Source: Limnanthes douglasii subsp. nivea (lineage: Eukaryota; Streptophyta; Magnoliopsida; Brassicales; Limnanthaceae). Taken from it: a stretch of 64,000 nucleotides of DNA. Below are positions 23,257 through 34,350 of the stretch, in pieces. The position numbers and the translations under genes are program-made. Every line of letters begins with the position of its first letter. Position 1 is the stretch's first letter. Location: the NCBI GenBank assembly GCA_036936605.1, contig JAUPFV010000005.1:234823770-234887769 (forward strand), given 5' to 3'. Under the pieces are notes generated by a model, which did no database searches, had not been told where the DNA came from, and saw only the letters and a program-made list of their open reading frames with translations.

Positions 23257-26065
23257 CTAGTTGGATGCAGAATTTCCTTTACTACCAGCAGGAGAATCCG
23301 ACTCCGACAAAGAGCTCTCCGAGTCTTCACTGGATTCAGGATCCTCTACGGATACTCCCGGGGGGATGCTGCTCAATGACCCGAGTCCAAAGAATACCAA
23401 GGTGAAAGTCTGGGAATCTCTCATGCATCTCAATTACCATTGCTGACCTCAATTTAGCATCCCTCTCCTCAGGACGAACAACAATCTTAGTGGCATACTC
23501 ATCAAGACTTTTCTTCTTCTTAGCTTCGAAGTTTCTTTTCAGGCTTTCATGTACAGATGATAGCTTCTCGATATCTTGAACAACATTCTCAAAATACACC
23601 TTTATTTTACAATAGCCTTCAAGAAGACCATCAACCGTTTTGTCGCGTTCGGCATCTTTGGCAATGAAGTTCTCCCTTTCATCATCAAATTTGGTATTTT
23701 CCTCAGACAGTTCAACCTCAAGGGAAGTGATGGCAGTCAAACGCTCCTTGGAGGTCTTTTTCTCCTTAGCCAACTCATCAGTCAACTCTTTGACCCTCTT
23801 CTTTAGCTCTTCGGACTCGGAAGACAGAGTTTGTACCTTGCGGTCACCTCTGATGTCTTGGCTAACTCATCCTTTAGCTCTTTCACCTCCTTCATCGGAT
23901 TATCGGACTCAGTGACTAAGCCTTCCACTTTAGAGGATATCTCAGTCTGCTCAGCTACTTGGTTGGTCAAGTCCCTCATCTTTTCCTCCAACTCGGAGAT
24001 CTATGACGTTAGAGCCTTCACCTCTGCTCTCCTCTCAGTAACCTCTTCTTTATAGCAATCCTTCTGATTCACTTTGCGTTCAAGTAGAGCAGCAACGTGC
24101 AGTAATTTCTTTAACTCGTTAACCACGTAATCGTTTCCATAAACGTCAAAGTAAGGAGAGTTCGGAGAAAGATACATATCTTCATCAGAGCCACCTTCTT
24201 GACCTTCCCCTCGAGTGAAGACAAATTCTCCACCAGAATCCGAATCAACAATCACAAATTTTCGGGATAGCGGCAGACTCGGACGGTTAGTGTTGTCACT
24301 CTCCCCCCTGCTCTCAACAATCATTTTCTTTTTCTCCCCAGCAGTGAACTTCTGCAGCCTTGTGGCACCGACACGACCTTGATGCCTAACCTCAACCTGG
24401 TGATCAGCATCATTTGGCATAGCTTTAGGATGAGAGGTTGGAGAGAGTGCCTGAGGTTCAAGGGGGGCTGCATGTTGATGATCGGATGGCCTCACGTCTG
24501 GAGGCAAGCTTACTTGGGTATCATCATGATCACCCGGAGCCCCTGGGGGAGGACTAACTTGCACCCTCTCTTGCGAATCAACCTGAGCCTCGGGAGCATC
24601 GTCATCGGACCCAACATCTTTCTCAGTGTTTTCTTCCTCACCCTCCTCGGGTTTTCCTGCATCTTGATGACTCGGAGCTCGGGCCCGAGTAGGGAGGTAG
24701 ACTGTATTATCCAAGCGCTCTAAACATTCAAGGACATCGTCGTTCCGAGGAGGCACCATAAGTTCTAAGGCGGTCTTCTCTTCACTAAGATCGTATCGCC
24801 ACAGATTACTCTTAGCAAAATTCATCGGCATAAAACTCTAGTGGAACTTATGGTCCCAGTGCTCACCAGACCAAATGCTCGGCTTCTCAAAGATAGTTTT
24901 ACCAGGCTTAGCATAACGCTTAAAGGACTTAGTAATTCCCTTCATAGCTGAAAAAGGCACGCAGTCAGAATTTACCGAATGCAGAGACTCGGAAAACATT
25001 AAGGTGGGAGTACTTACCTTGTCCGGTCCACTTCAACGTCAGTCGATGATGAAGGTCCTCAGAATCTTCAAATCCGGTCTTCCACAACCCGGAAATAAAT
25101 AGGAATTGTTGCTTCCATTTCTTGTCGGCCTCTAGAAAATCCGTTATCACTTTAAGGTTCCTAGCAAAACCGAGTGAGTAGAAAGGATAGTTAGAATTCT
25201 TGGCCACTCCAGAAACAGCAATAAGTTGTTCCATGGTGAAATTGTTCCCGGAGAGCCTTGACACCATAATGCAGGCCATAAGGGTATACCACATATTAGC
25301 CCCGGCCTGAGAAGGACAAAGTTTGACCAAGTGGAAGTAGTCGGCTAGAAGAGGATCGAAGGGCAATCGAAGACCTCAGTTCATCAATTCTGTATAAAGC
25401 ACTAACTCGTTGGTCCGAACAGATAGAAGCATTTCTCCTACAGTAGGGAATCGGATGATGATGTTGGTAGGAATACCCCATCGGTCCCTTAGCTTGATCT
25501 CCTCGGTTGGGTGAAAATACTTGTACTTCACCTTGTACAGAGCTAAAAGATGTTTGACTACGAGATAGCGAAGATGGTCGCTTAGGATATCTTCCACATT
25601 CGAGGGCAGACCCGTCAGACGTTTCTCCTTCTTCTTCTTCTTCTTCCTTTTTACCAGGGAGGTCACACCTGGGTGAAGTGGAAGATCGGCTGTAGGTCCC
25701 GGGGGAGGAGCCAGAGCGCCACCAACCGAGGAGGGGTCATCGGTAAGAACGACTCGAACAGGCTCTGCCTCAATCACCACGACATTAGGTTCTCCCTTAT
25801 CATCTTCAGGGTCATTGGATAAAGCTTTCTCTTGGACCTCTGGAATGGAAGTGAGGGACGACTCGAGCCTAGTCCCTCTATTAAAATGTTTTCGAGGGCT
25901 GACGTTTGGTGTCGTTTGAGGAGAGCCTTGGGGGGTTTTCGGGGGAGTTGGTCCCGAGGAATGGATCCTCATCCGGACCAATTTGGTGGCTGGATCAGGT
26001 GATCTCTTCCATGTAGACTGATCTCGATGCTCTTTAATCGACGGTCTTTCTCTCTCATCACCCAT
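23257..26065 (-). pseudogene. Element A antisense ORF (aORF), spliced, broken
   Basis: The gene starts at ATG 26065 on the strand opposite gag-pol. It has a disordered Pro/Ser/Lys-rich N-terminus (25376-26065) ending TELMN, then TGA. It continues in frame as GLRLPFDP and NMWYTLMACIMVSRLSG, then ADKKWKQQFLFISGLW. This central block is the 'putative gypsy-type transposon' domain known from Tat antisense ORFs. After a 70-nt intron (25017-24948) come NLWRYDLS, an acidic linker, a long coiled coil (about 24130-23450) and the conserved end RFPDFHLGILW, then an acidic tail ending at 23257. Further damage: TAG near 24841 and frameshifts near 24000, 23800 and 23340. The protein's function is unknown. 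Confidence 0.8.
24948..25017 (-). other. Intron in the element A aORF (70 nt)
   Basis: The donor is AAG/GTAAGTA (G at 25017) and the acceptor TTTTTCAG (G at 24948) on the minus strand. Exon 1 ends in phase 1 after LKWTGQ. Removing the 70 nt moves the reading from the 25366-25018 frame into the frame of 24947-24001, giving AMKGITKSFKRYAK, which aligns with element B. Retaining it leads to a stop within the intron-flank frame. Confidence 0.75.
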
Positions 26066-27540
26066 TACGATGAATGAGGAAGGCCGGGAAGAAAAAGTCG
26101 AGGGAGTTAGAGAATCAGAAAGATCAACCCCATCACTTGAAGGGTGTGCTTGATTGGGGGAAGATGCAGCAAGACGGATAGAGCATTCGTGAATCGGATC
26201 CCAGTTGTCTTGAAAGTTAGACTCTCAAATCTCTGCATGGGAAGGATATTCTCTTGCACCGACATAATTATGATCACCAATCTGATTAGAGATGTTGAAC
26301 CACCTCCAAATCTTATACTTTCCAAGATTGATAAACTCGTCATGCATAAAAATGCAAACTAAAATTTTTGTTTAGGCACAAATTCTCTCTCTAGAGCGAA
26401 TTCTGTTCAAAGAAGGTCAAAAACTTTTGTTCAGGGAAATAGGTGAGTATTTTCCTTCCCTTATCTGAAACCACCATAAACCTAACCCTAATAACGGTGG
26501 TATTGTCTACTTGAACAAAGCAGATAGCAGCCGGAGTTGAAAAGCTGGAACCCGGAGTCAAAAATATGGTGGAAAAAGGTCATGAAGATGTAAGTGGATC
26601 TTAAGTGCCTTAAGATTCAACATTATTTAGTATATTTTTTCAAAGTGTTTTGATATTTATGAAGTCTTAGTATGGTATTGAAAATGTTGGTGTGTGGTTG
26701 TTTTGAAATGTTGTTTTGATATAGTAAGAAATGTTTTAGACTTGCCATGGATTTTGTTGTTTTAATCATGAATTGTTTATGTATGATCCAACTGTGTCTA
26801 GAAATCTATGTATGTGTCCTAAACCGATCTCATTTACAGAATACATCTAGAAAATGAGGTTCGAAGGCCGTTTTTAATTGGTGAAAAGCATAACATAAAT
26901 CGGAATCTAACAAAACTCATCTTATCTAGCATGGGTTAATCTATACACAAAATAGAAAACTATTTATAACAAACAAATCGTATGTATTTGATTAGCAGCA
27001 ATCATATTATATCATTTCATGCATCTGGTAAGCAATAACACCTATTTATAATTTAGTATGATTAAAAACAAAGCAATCGCATCCTTACAAAATTGGAACA
27101 AAACGCAATTTATCATACAATACTAACATGTCTTTATAAGCATCCTTATAAAATTTGCTTTTAAAATTACTAGGTACTACATAAAAGAGGTGTAACAGAA
27201 ATGGAAGACCTGCAACGATTAGGTATACCCAATGAACTGACGCATGAAGTAACAACATATTTAAAGGCTGAACAAGTATCCCAGATAGTACCAGCGTAAC
27301 AAGTATCACACAAGCCACAACTACAACAAGAACAACAACCTTGCACAAAGGTAGAGCTACTATTCCATCCTGAAACATCAGAAGAAGTCCAATATGGGGT
27401 GGAGAGATATCAGAACACCAAGAACCATAGGGCATTAAGTATAAAACGTCAAACCAAGATAAAGTTGTGTCGTACGCAGATACATTATGTTCAGATATAC
27501 TATTCTTAGATGAAAATTTTATAGACTGTACGTAATCCTT

Positions 27541-29030
27541 TTATGACGAATGTGACAAGGTTGAGGCTAATTCAAATAAAAAGCGACGTATTTTGGAATC
27601 TATCACGGATGGTCCATTTAATCCCAACGTTTCATTTGGTACTGATAACAATAAATTGTTGGAGATTACGTCGATGGTAAATGGATGTTTATGTTACTAT
27701 ATATGGAAAAAGTTATATCAGGTGATTAAAATATTAAAGCTAATTATTTATCTTTCAGGTGGTAGTTAATGAGTATCCAAACTGGAACTTACTTACTCAG
27801 ACACAAGTGGGAGAGCCGTAGGTTACATACGAAGATTGGTCGAAGCATACCGTTAATCAAAGTTAGTTAATACAACAAGGTGTTGCGAATAAATAGAGCA
27901 GAAGGTCACAAAGATCCAAAAGTATGGTATTTGCTAATGTCAAAGTTCTCATACAGGCTTAACGTTAGTATGAGTGAGATAATAGCACTACCGCATGAAG
28001 ACGAACTAGACTTCAAGGTAAGATACTGTTATAAGACAGTAGCATGATTTACTTTATGACATAACCCATGCTATTTATTAAATATTCATCAACATATTAT
28101 AAGACACTAATTGTTAATTGATATATTATCGATGCTTGGATATATAAGCTGCCCCAAGAAGAAAATTGGAAAGTGTTTTTCAAAGGGTGTGATAATAAGT
28201 TTAGCTGTACATACGACGTAATTCAAATTTATAGAATTGCAACTGTAAGTGCAATTTATATTATTTTTGTTAGATTGTAAGACAATAATTCATTTAATCC
28301 TGCTACACATTGCCAAAAATGTTGGCTATTAAAGTAGATATGTCACACATTGCGGATGAAGTATTTAAAGACAATGAGACCAGACACGTATATGACATTG
28401 GGTCCATTGTGCACTATTAACAAGGGTGGAGTGAATCAGTGGACGTTGTTGGTTATTGATATGGAGAGTGGTATTGCTAGTAGCTATAACTCATTTTTGC
28501 CCAAAAGCAAACATACTCTAAATAGGACAAGGAATACTGAAAATGTTTTGGTAAGTTATTTTTGGAAAGTAATCGTAGTAACAATGTTGCACGTGTCTCG
28601 TATGCATTAAATAGGAACGAATTTCAGCTTTCTATTTGCTTGTGTCTCGCAAATGTTAGAATGCTTATGAATATCAACATCATAATATGTGCTACAATCG
28701 TAACCTTATGTAAATACCTACAATTGCAAGCATATATGTACATAAAACGCATTGATAATGTCCTAATCTGTGTTGTTAAATGTTGTTTCATCATTTAATA
28801 GTTGGCTTACTTTCTGAAGAAAAAATACATGCCTGTTGTAAAGAATGGACACAAAATTAAGACTGTTAGAGATATCCCACAAACAAGGAGATAAAAGCCT
28901 CGAATGTAGAGTTTTTGTTTGCGAGTACGTAAGAGACATCATCGAGAAAGAGTTTGTACCTTTGAAATATATCGATGATATGCCTACAGGAAGGAAAGCT
29001 CAAATGTTTAATCATTTTTTCAATGATTAA
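27541..29030 (+). pseudogene. ULP1-like (C48) cysteine protease, multi-exon, catalytically dead
   Basis: Coding-like blocks run 27541-27676 (KRRILESITDGPFNPNVSFG), 27759-28017 (VVVNEYPNWNLL; HKDPKVWYLLMSKFSYRLN), about 28130-28241 (NWKVFFKGCDNKF), about 28340-28550 and 28801-29030. Good GT-AG introns lie at 27677-27758 and about 28551-28800. The protease signature is NQWTLLVIDMESG, where family members have H-W, then KSLECRVFVCEYVRDI, where the family has D-C-G. So the catalytic His is Gln and the DCG is ECR, though the Cys remains. There are stops (after VGEP) and a frameshift before the Cys block. Active ULPs remove SUMO; this copy would not. Confidence 0.65.
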
Positions 29031-29338
29031 AACACGAACCGACGATGGTAGTTACATTGATATGGATCACCTTTTTTGAATAAATGTATAAGTATGTAAT
29101 TCATTACATATTTTGCAATGTGTGTTATGTTTTTTTTGTTCTTAAGAATTGTTTGATTTTATTTGTAAGTGCTTGGTTGTAGGTTAACGTACATCGCATA
29201 TGCCTATTCGATGTACACTGTCCTTGTTAATTGGCAAATCGCAAAGATCTATTACTGTCATGTGTAATATAGAATGTGTAATACTTGGCGTAACTTGCAA
29301 GTATATACAATCTAGCAGTATCCAATGATACCATAAAA

Positions 29339-29555
29339 CGCATATGCGATTTAACTAAACCTTTCATAGAGCATGACAGATTGGGTTATAAATTAAGTAT
29401 GTCGGCTATTTTAGCATGTGTAAATAATAACATAAAACGCATATGCGTATTTAACTAAACCTTTCATAATAAATCTAACATGAATCAATCATGCCTTAAA
29501 TCGCAAAAGGAATCATATGTTACAGTTGCTGCATTCTTCATAAATCGCATATGCG
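29339..29555. repeat. Three copies of a 10-bp palindrome, CGCATATGCG
   Basis: Exact copies lie at 29339-29348, 29438-29447 and 29546-29555, about 100 bp apart. The first two also share the following TTTAACTAAACCTTTCATA, so part of the spacing reflects a diverged tandem duplication. The third has different flanks. It lies downstream of the ULP1-like pseudogene. Confidence 0.75.
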
Positions 29556-29795
29556 AAGCAATTGATCCTTAATGCATTGGTAAATGAGGTATGGATTAAA
29601 GCCTTTCTTAATTAATTTCGATATGAATGCTACTTATCTTTGCTGGTAATTAAACAAATGGTTATTTTCTTATTGGTCAATTTAATACTTACCAAAACAA
29701 AGGTAGATATTGAATCATTACAAAAGCATTAACTAGACGTGTACAATTAATTATATTGTGCTAGATTTGAAGTACAATTGAGTATGGATTCTAAC

Positions 29796-29803
29796 TATAA
29801 ATA
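29796..29803 (+). promoter_or_regulatory. TATA box upstream of the small ORF at 29875
   Basis: TATAAATA stands 72 bp before the ATG at 29875, a normal distance for a plant core promoter with a short leader. No other element was identified. Confidence 0.45.
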
Positions 29804-29874
29804 ACACTTGAGATTTATGCCTATTTACTCTTAAATACTTAACACATTGAGAAAACTATTCATCTTCTTAAGAA

Positions 29875-30273
29875 ATGACCCCAACATCTCCAGACTTGTT
29901 TGGCTACTCTTTCTCAGACGCAGGGTTCTTTGATGACTCGAAAAGTTATTCATCGTACAAACAAACGACCACATCGGAGAACTCCTCTGACAAATCATAA
30001 AATAATTCTGTCTGGTTGTTCTCGTTCAATGAAGAGTACGTCTCCGGAGACTCCTGGTCATTTTTCGGGTACGACTCTGACCCAAACAAACTTCTCAATC
30101 GGAAATGCAAGAGGGACAGTTGGGCTAACGAGGAGTTCGACGAAGTCGCAGACACAAATAATGAAGCAAACGATACAATGGAGACAAACAAGAAGAAGGT
30201 GAGAATGAGGAGGAGGACGATGATGAAGAGGAAAAAAAAGGAGACTGACTCTGAAGAGTCTTTTAAAGATTGA
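29875..30273 (+). pseudogene. Unidentified small acidic/basic ORF with one internal stop
   Basis: From ATG 29875 (MTPTSPDLFGYSFSDAGFF) the frame is open except for TAA at 29998-30000, and resumes as WLFSFNEEYVSGDSWSFFGY to a stop at 30273, 132 codons in all. The first part is Ser/Phe/Asp-rich. The end is basic in this frame (KKKVRMRRR), but the same DNA in the next frame is strongly acidic (GENEEEDDDEEEKKGD), which suggests a late frameshift from an acidic tail. No family was recognised. A TATA box at 29796 supports past transcription. It lies between the ULP1-like and transposase remnants and may be a third gene of the MULE. Confidence 0.4.
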
Positions 30274-30863
30274 TGTTTTGTTAGTTGAAGTTGTATGTTT
30301 TTTTATTGAATTAAAATGTACCAACCCTTAAACATGGTGTATTTTTTGTGAGGGTTGAGTTTCTAGACATTTGTAAAGTCGTGCATGCAGTTATTAAATA
30401 TTTTGAACTTCTGTTGGTAGTCATGGTTTACTTGCGTATTTGGTGGTTATCTTAATCAAGAAAAAATAGCAGGAACCCTCTGCATCAAACAATATTTAAA
30501 AACCCTAGGTGGTGATGATGGAGCTATAAAGTTTAATATTTGAATGAAACACAAGCACATATTTTAAGTAAATCTTATTAATTGGTTGTAAACAACTGCA
30601 ATGATAAAGAAAATAACTACAATAATAATGATATTAAACCAACTTTGTAGCATCATATAAATGCATACATATAAATCACAATATACTCTGTTTATTATAG
30701 CAGAGTATATTAGTTAACGAATCGCACGATAAAAAAGACCTTATCTAGCAAAGTACATTACTGGCAAGGTATTGGACAATGAATCACATCATAAGATAAA
30801 CCTATCTAGCTAAGAACATTATAGATTGTTCTTACATAATACACAAATCACAAAGGAAGTAGA

Positions 30864-30928
30864 ATTAAAGAAGCGCATGGCACATTAATTAAAGAAGCGC
30901 ATGGCACATTAATTAAAGAAGCGCATGG
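30864..30928. repeat. 24-bp tandem repeat, nearly 3 copies
   Basis: ATTAAAGAAGCGCATGGCAC plus ATTA is repeated twice without change, followed by a third partial copy. Each copy contains GCGCATGG. Non-coding, inside the MULE tract. Confidence 0.9.
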
Positions 30929-31400
30929 AAGGAAGGTCTTATCTAGCAAAGTAAAGTGTGTGTCGTTTAAAAACATATCTAGCAAAGTATTTGATAACAC
31001 TACAATCGCAAGTGTGTAATACCGTAAAACGCAAAGATGTTAATTGAAGAAAATTGTTATAGAAATCCCTATAACAATACATAAAACGCAATTACTACAA
31101 CAAACGAATCGCATTGTAGAATGATGAATCGAATGCCTCAGTCTAGCATACATAATATCACCTATCTATAATTATTTATGGTAACAAATAAGTCGCAATC
31201 AATATTCTTAAAAAATATTAAATCATGTACCCATAAAATAACATATAAATAAGATAAAATCATACTAATCGTATAAATCACAGACATAATATCACATATC
31301 TAGCATTGTGTTCAATTTAATACTAAAATCATAAGTAAGAATACACATATCTAGCATGATGTTGAAACAGTATAGGACTAATCGTTGTTGTCATCCCTTG

Positions 31401-32451
31401 CTACTGCAGATATAACATACCATCATGCTTCCCGGTTAAATGGGTTTCGTTGACGTACAACAGTGGTCGGCATGAATGGAAACCTTGAAGGCACAATCCA
31501 AATGTTGTAAAACAACGTCGAAAAATGTTAGCAACAGGTAATTCCAAATGGCAGTTCGTCATAATATCACGACTCTTTAATCGTTTGAAGTAACCTTTTA
31601 GCAAACTAAAAAAAGTATTACTATCTCAAAAACTTCACTCCTTGCTTTCTCTAAAGTATTCCACGATAGACGGTAAGAGATGTCTATACCGTAGTCTTGT
31701 TTCATAGAGGATTGTATACGTTCTTCCGTTACCGAATGACAGGTCCTAGTTGAATCATGAATTTCATCCGTAATAAAATCAGATGTCAAATGCCTACTTT
31801 TTTGTTTAGAGAAGACGGGACTGCATGTATGGCTGTCAACAAACCAATTTATTGTCATAAACCGGTGCTGGAATCTATTGATGCATAAAGTCTCCATTTA
31901 CATCAACTCTTTGTTGACACAATAAGCAGTGATCTTACTAAATATATTATGCATATACTTGAAATCCAAATCATTCAATAATGAATATCGACATAAGGAT
32001 AACCTTGGAGCTGAAGCACCTTCATCAAACGACTGACCAACACCTATGATAGCATCAACCCATCCAGTTGTAGTAAGTTATTTTTTTAGGGTTCAGAATT
32101 AAGCAAATCATTACTACTCTCCCCACTAGTTAGTTGGTTACGGAAGGCTTCTCCAAAACTTAGGCTAGGTTGTTTACGCTTTACCAGCAGACATTTTATC
32201 AAGTAGTTGTTGACATGTTTTAGCCGTTCCACATCAACATATACTTCTAAACCCATAAAATCCGTATCTTTATTAAATAAACAATTCTTGTTATCACCGC
32301 AGGAGTAGCTAATAGTGTAGTTACCTTTAACCAACTCTTCACATCTGCTTTCAGCGTAATCTTGAAGACTTTGAAAGTTTTCAAACTCGGACAAAGGAAC
32401 AATTTTAGTTTGGTGACCATATTTGAAAATATAAACTTTAGGTTTAGGCAT
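31401..32451 (-). pseudogene. MuDR-type (mudrA) transposase remnant
   Basis: The minus-strand ATG at 32451 gives MPKPKVYIFKYGHQTKIVPL and ..SYSCGDNKNCLF, 121 codons resembling the N-terminal PB1-like/MuDR module. After stops comes VGQSFDEGA, the usual lead-in to the MuDR domain. At 31897-31598 are HTCSPVFSKQKSRHLTSDFI and IQSSMKQDYGIDISYRLSWN. At 31604-31401 are FHSCRPLLYVNETHLTGKHD and GMLYLQ, the start of the MULE transposase core (family pattern RP-I-IDGTHL-GKY-G-LL). There the first catalytic Asp is Asn (VNETHL). The rest of the core and the SWIM zinc finger are missing. Several stops and frameshifts confirm a pseudogene. Confidence 0.75.
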
Positions 32452-32479
32452 ATATTCCCTGCATCGTAGAAGCTTGAGT

Positions 32480-32970
32480 CAGTATGTTGTATTGGCAGTC
32501 ACAAAACAATAATGTGTTACATAGAAAATCGATATATTATTAATACACACAATCTAGAAAAGTGTTACGTAGAAAATCACATACTCATTCATGGTCATAT
32601 CTAACAGTGTTATGCCATGAACTACAATCTAGCAAACAAGCAATGACATTACAATCAAAATTTCATACCCCAATCTAGCAAATTGTTATCAATCACGATC
32701 AATCATTATTATATCTAACAATGTCGGTAAGTTGTATTGGCGACCACAAAGCAACAATGTGTTACGTTGAATTTCGCATTATCGTTAATAGACCAATCTA
32801 GCAATATGTTAAATATAAAATTGCAATAACAATCAAGATCATATCTACAAATGTTATACAGCAGACTACAATCTAGCAAACCAGCAATGACATTATAATC
32901 GCAATGTTATACCCCCAATCTAGAAAAGTGTTATCAATCATGATCAATCGTGGGCATATCTAACAAATAT
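32480..32970. repeat. Diverged tandem duplication, about 247-bp unit, upstream of the transposase remnant
   Basis: GTATGTTGTATTGGC at about 32482 recurs as GTAAGTTGTATTGGC at about 32728, and CTACAATCTAGCAAAC at about 32617 recurs at about 32868, with intervening text matching at a rough 80 percent. Both units contain several ATCTAGCA and TATCTAAC words. The position, 5' of mudrA, is that of a MULE subterminal region. Confidence 0.8.
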
Positions 32971-33369
32971 TTAAAAGACTAAAATTGCAATAAAAGTACA
33001 CCCATGAATCAAGTAGCCTTGTTTAACATGTCTTGTACCTTCATACAAATTGCAGTATATCCCCCTCACCAGACATATCAAGGTGAAACCCAGCACCCAG
33101 ACCCCTCACAATCGCAATAACAGTATACAAATGTATCGACTATCTAACATGATTAATGTTAGCAAAAAAATCGCAATGTCACACGCATATTATTAAAACG
33201 CATCATCTACCACTGCAATCACATCCTCTTCCTGCAACTTTAAAAACTAGAATCAAGCTACCGGAAAGCCAGCCAAACCAGGAAAAACCATAACAACTCA
33301 ATAATATACACGGTTAGACCTATTTTTAACTTAGAAATTAACATAAATACATGAAATCGTGATGTTACT

Positions 33370-33711
33370 TGATGAGAGAATAAATGACTTGGGAATATCT
33401 CGAATATTGAATCTGATGTGACTAGAGAGAGAGTGTAACGAAAGAAAGTGTAGAGAGAGAAAGAGCAAAGAGAATATAATAATGTGGAATGTCCCACCTA
33501 CCAAGAATAAAGGATCCCCTTTTATAGTGTTGGAAGGTGGGCCCATTTATGTCATTGGTGGGCTTACTTTATTTCCTTTTTAGTCCCTTTGTATATACAT
33601 TGTTTACAAATTACTCTCTAATTAATGATAAATACTCTAATAGACATTTTAGCTTCATTCTATTCACAATTGGCTCCTTGTTCTTATTATCGGCGAATTG
33701 CTCCCTTATCA
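33370..33711 (-). repeat. Element B 3' LTR (342 bp)
   Basis: Plus orientation starts TGATGAGAGAATAAATGACT and ends CCCTTATCA. Paired with 43074-43398; by hand the two differ at 8 positions plus one 17-bp indel in an AG-rich stretch. A minus-strand TATAAAAGGGG core promoter lies inside. Left flank is TTACT. Confidence 0.97.
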
Positions 33712-33725
33712 GTAGCCCCCAGTCT
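33712..33725 (-). other. Element B polypurine tract
   Basis: On minus, GACTGGGGGCTAC lies directly before the 3' LTR (TGATAAGG). A similar AAAGGGCTAC precedes the LTR of element D. Confidence 0.7.
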
Positions 33726-34228
33726 TCGGGAGCGGAGGGAGTTAAGGCTTTAAGACGGTTTAGCTCAAAATTCCTCTGTACCTTGGCCTTTGGATCCATC
33801 GTGGTCTCTTTTGCGAGGCTAAACTTTCATTCCATCTGATGCTCGCCCGTTCTCATTTTCGTTCGATGGTCGGGTGCAGATGCTTTCCTTCCATCTGTCA
33901 CCCGACCCTTCTAGTTTGTTCAGAGGTGGTCGGGAACGTGTATCCCACGAATTATTCCTGAGTCGTTTTGGGTCTGCCTTCGCTCCCGTGCGACACCTTT
34001 ATGGGCCTTGACCAGTCACACCCTTTCGGGTTGGTGGGGGCCATTCTAGCATCTCTGTCTGACTTAGCTAGCCCACGTCTGCTGCGTTTTTCTGACCAAA
34101 AGCGACACGTGTTGGTCGATTACTCGAGGCGTGCTTGTTCACACAGCTTCTCATGAAAAACTTTCGACTTCCCGCTGCTTTCCACCGCTTGGACTTCCCC
34201 GTGCATGCAACGGCTAGAAAACGTTTCC

Positions 34229-34236
34229 TATAAATA
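34229..34236 (+). promoter_or_regulatory. TATA box of the element B antisense ORF
   Basis: TATAAATA in the context TTTCCTATAAATACC lies 122 bp before the aORF ATG and on the aORF strand. The stretch from there to the ATG has no other gene and contains AGAGAGAG leader repeats. This fits an antisense promoter inside the element, separate from the LTR promoter that drives gag-pol. Confidence 0.55.
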
Positions 34237-34265
34237 CCTCATAAACAAACATTGCTCTCAGAAGC

Positions 34266-34341
34266 ATTCTAGAGAGAGAAATTGCTGCTCAGATTTTTCT
34301 AGAGAGAGAAATTGCTGCTCAGATTTTTCTAGAGAGAGAAA
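34266..34341 (+). repeat. 33-bp tandem repeat in the aORF leader
   Basis: TTCTAGAGAGAGAAATTGCT followed by GCTCAGATTTT occurs twice, with a third partial copy, ending ten bases before the ATG at 34351. Element A has TCTAGAGAGAGAATTTG once in the matching place (minus, near 26390), so the motif itself is conserved. Confidence 0.85.
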
Positions 34342-34350
34342 GCTCGTTTT

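Larger units (their letters stand above)
16316..26500 (+). mobile_element. Element A: Tat-lineage Ty3/gypsy retrotransposon lacking its 3' LTR
   Basis: The order on plus is LTR, PBS, gag, protease, RT, RNase H, integrase, a 50-bp tandem array, then an antisense ORF (minus). This matches element B domain for domain. In B the LTR starts about 640 bp beyond the aORF start, so here a 3' LTR would be expected near 26700, but none was found. The element therefore appears truncated at its right end against the MULE tract. Every coding domain has stops or frameshifts. Confidence 0.85.
26870..33250. mobile_element. Decayed Mutator-like element tract with ULP1-like gene (Kaonashi-type, inferred)
   Basis: A mudrA-type transposase remnant (minus, 32451-31401) and a multi-exon ULP1-protease-like pseudogene (plus, 27541-29030) lie within 5 kb of each other, the gene pair known from ULP-carrying MULEs in plants. 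The non-coding parts are full of degenerate ATCTAGCA and TCGCA words and small tandem duplications. TIRs and target duplication were not recognised, so the limits given are those of the repeat-word tract. Element B inserted into its left-flank-like sequence at 33370. Confidence 0.5.

Noticed and set aside
26500..26870. 3' LTR of element A
   Set aside because: Expected here by comparison with element B, but no match to 16316-16704 and no polypurine tract was found.
27085..27435. 116-codon minus-strand hydrophobic frame
   Set aside because: Opposes the ULP1-like gene region. The Val/Leu richness reflects CAA/ACA-rich plus-strand sequence.
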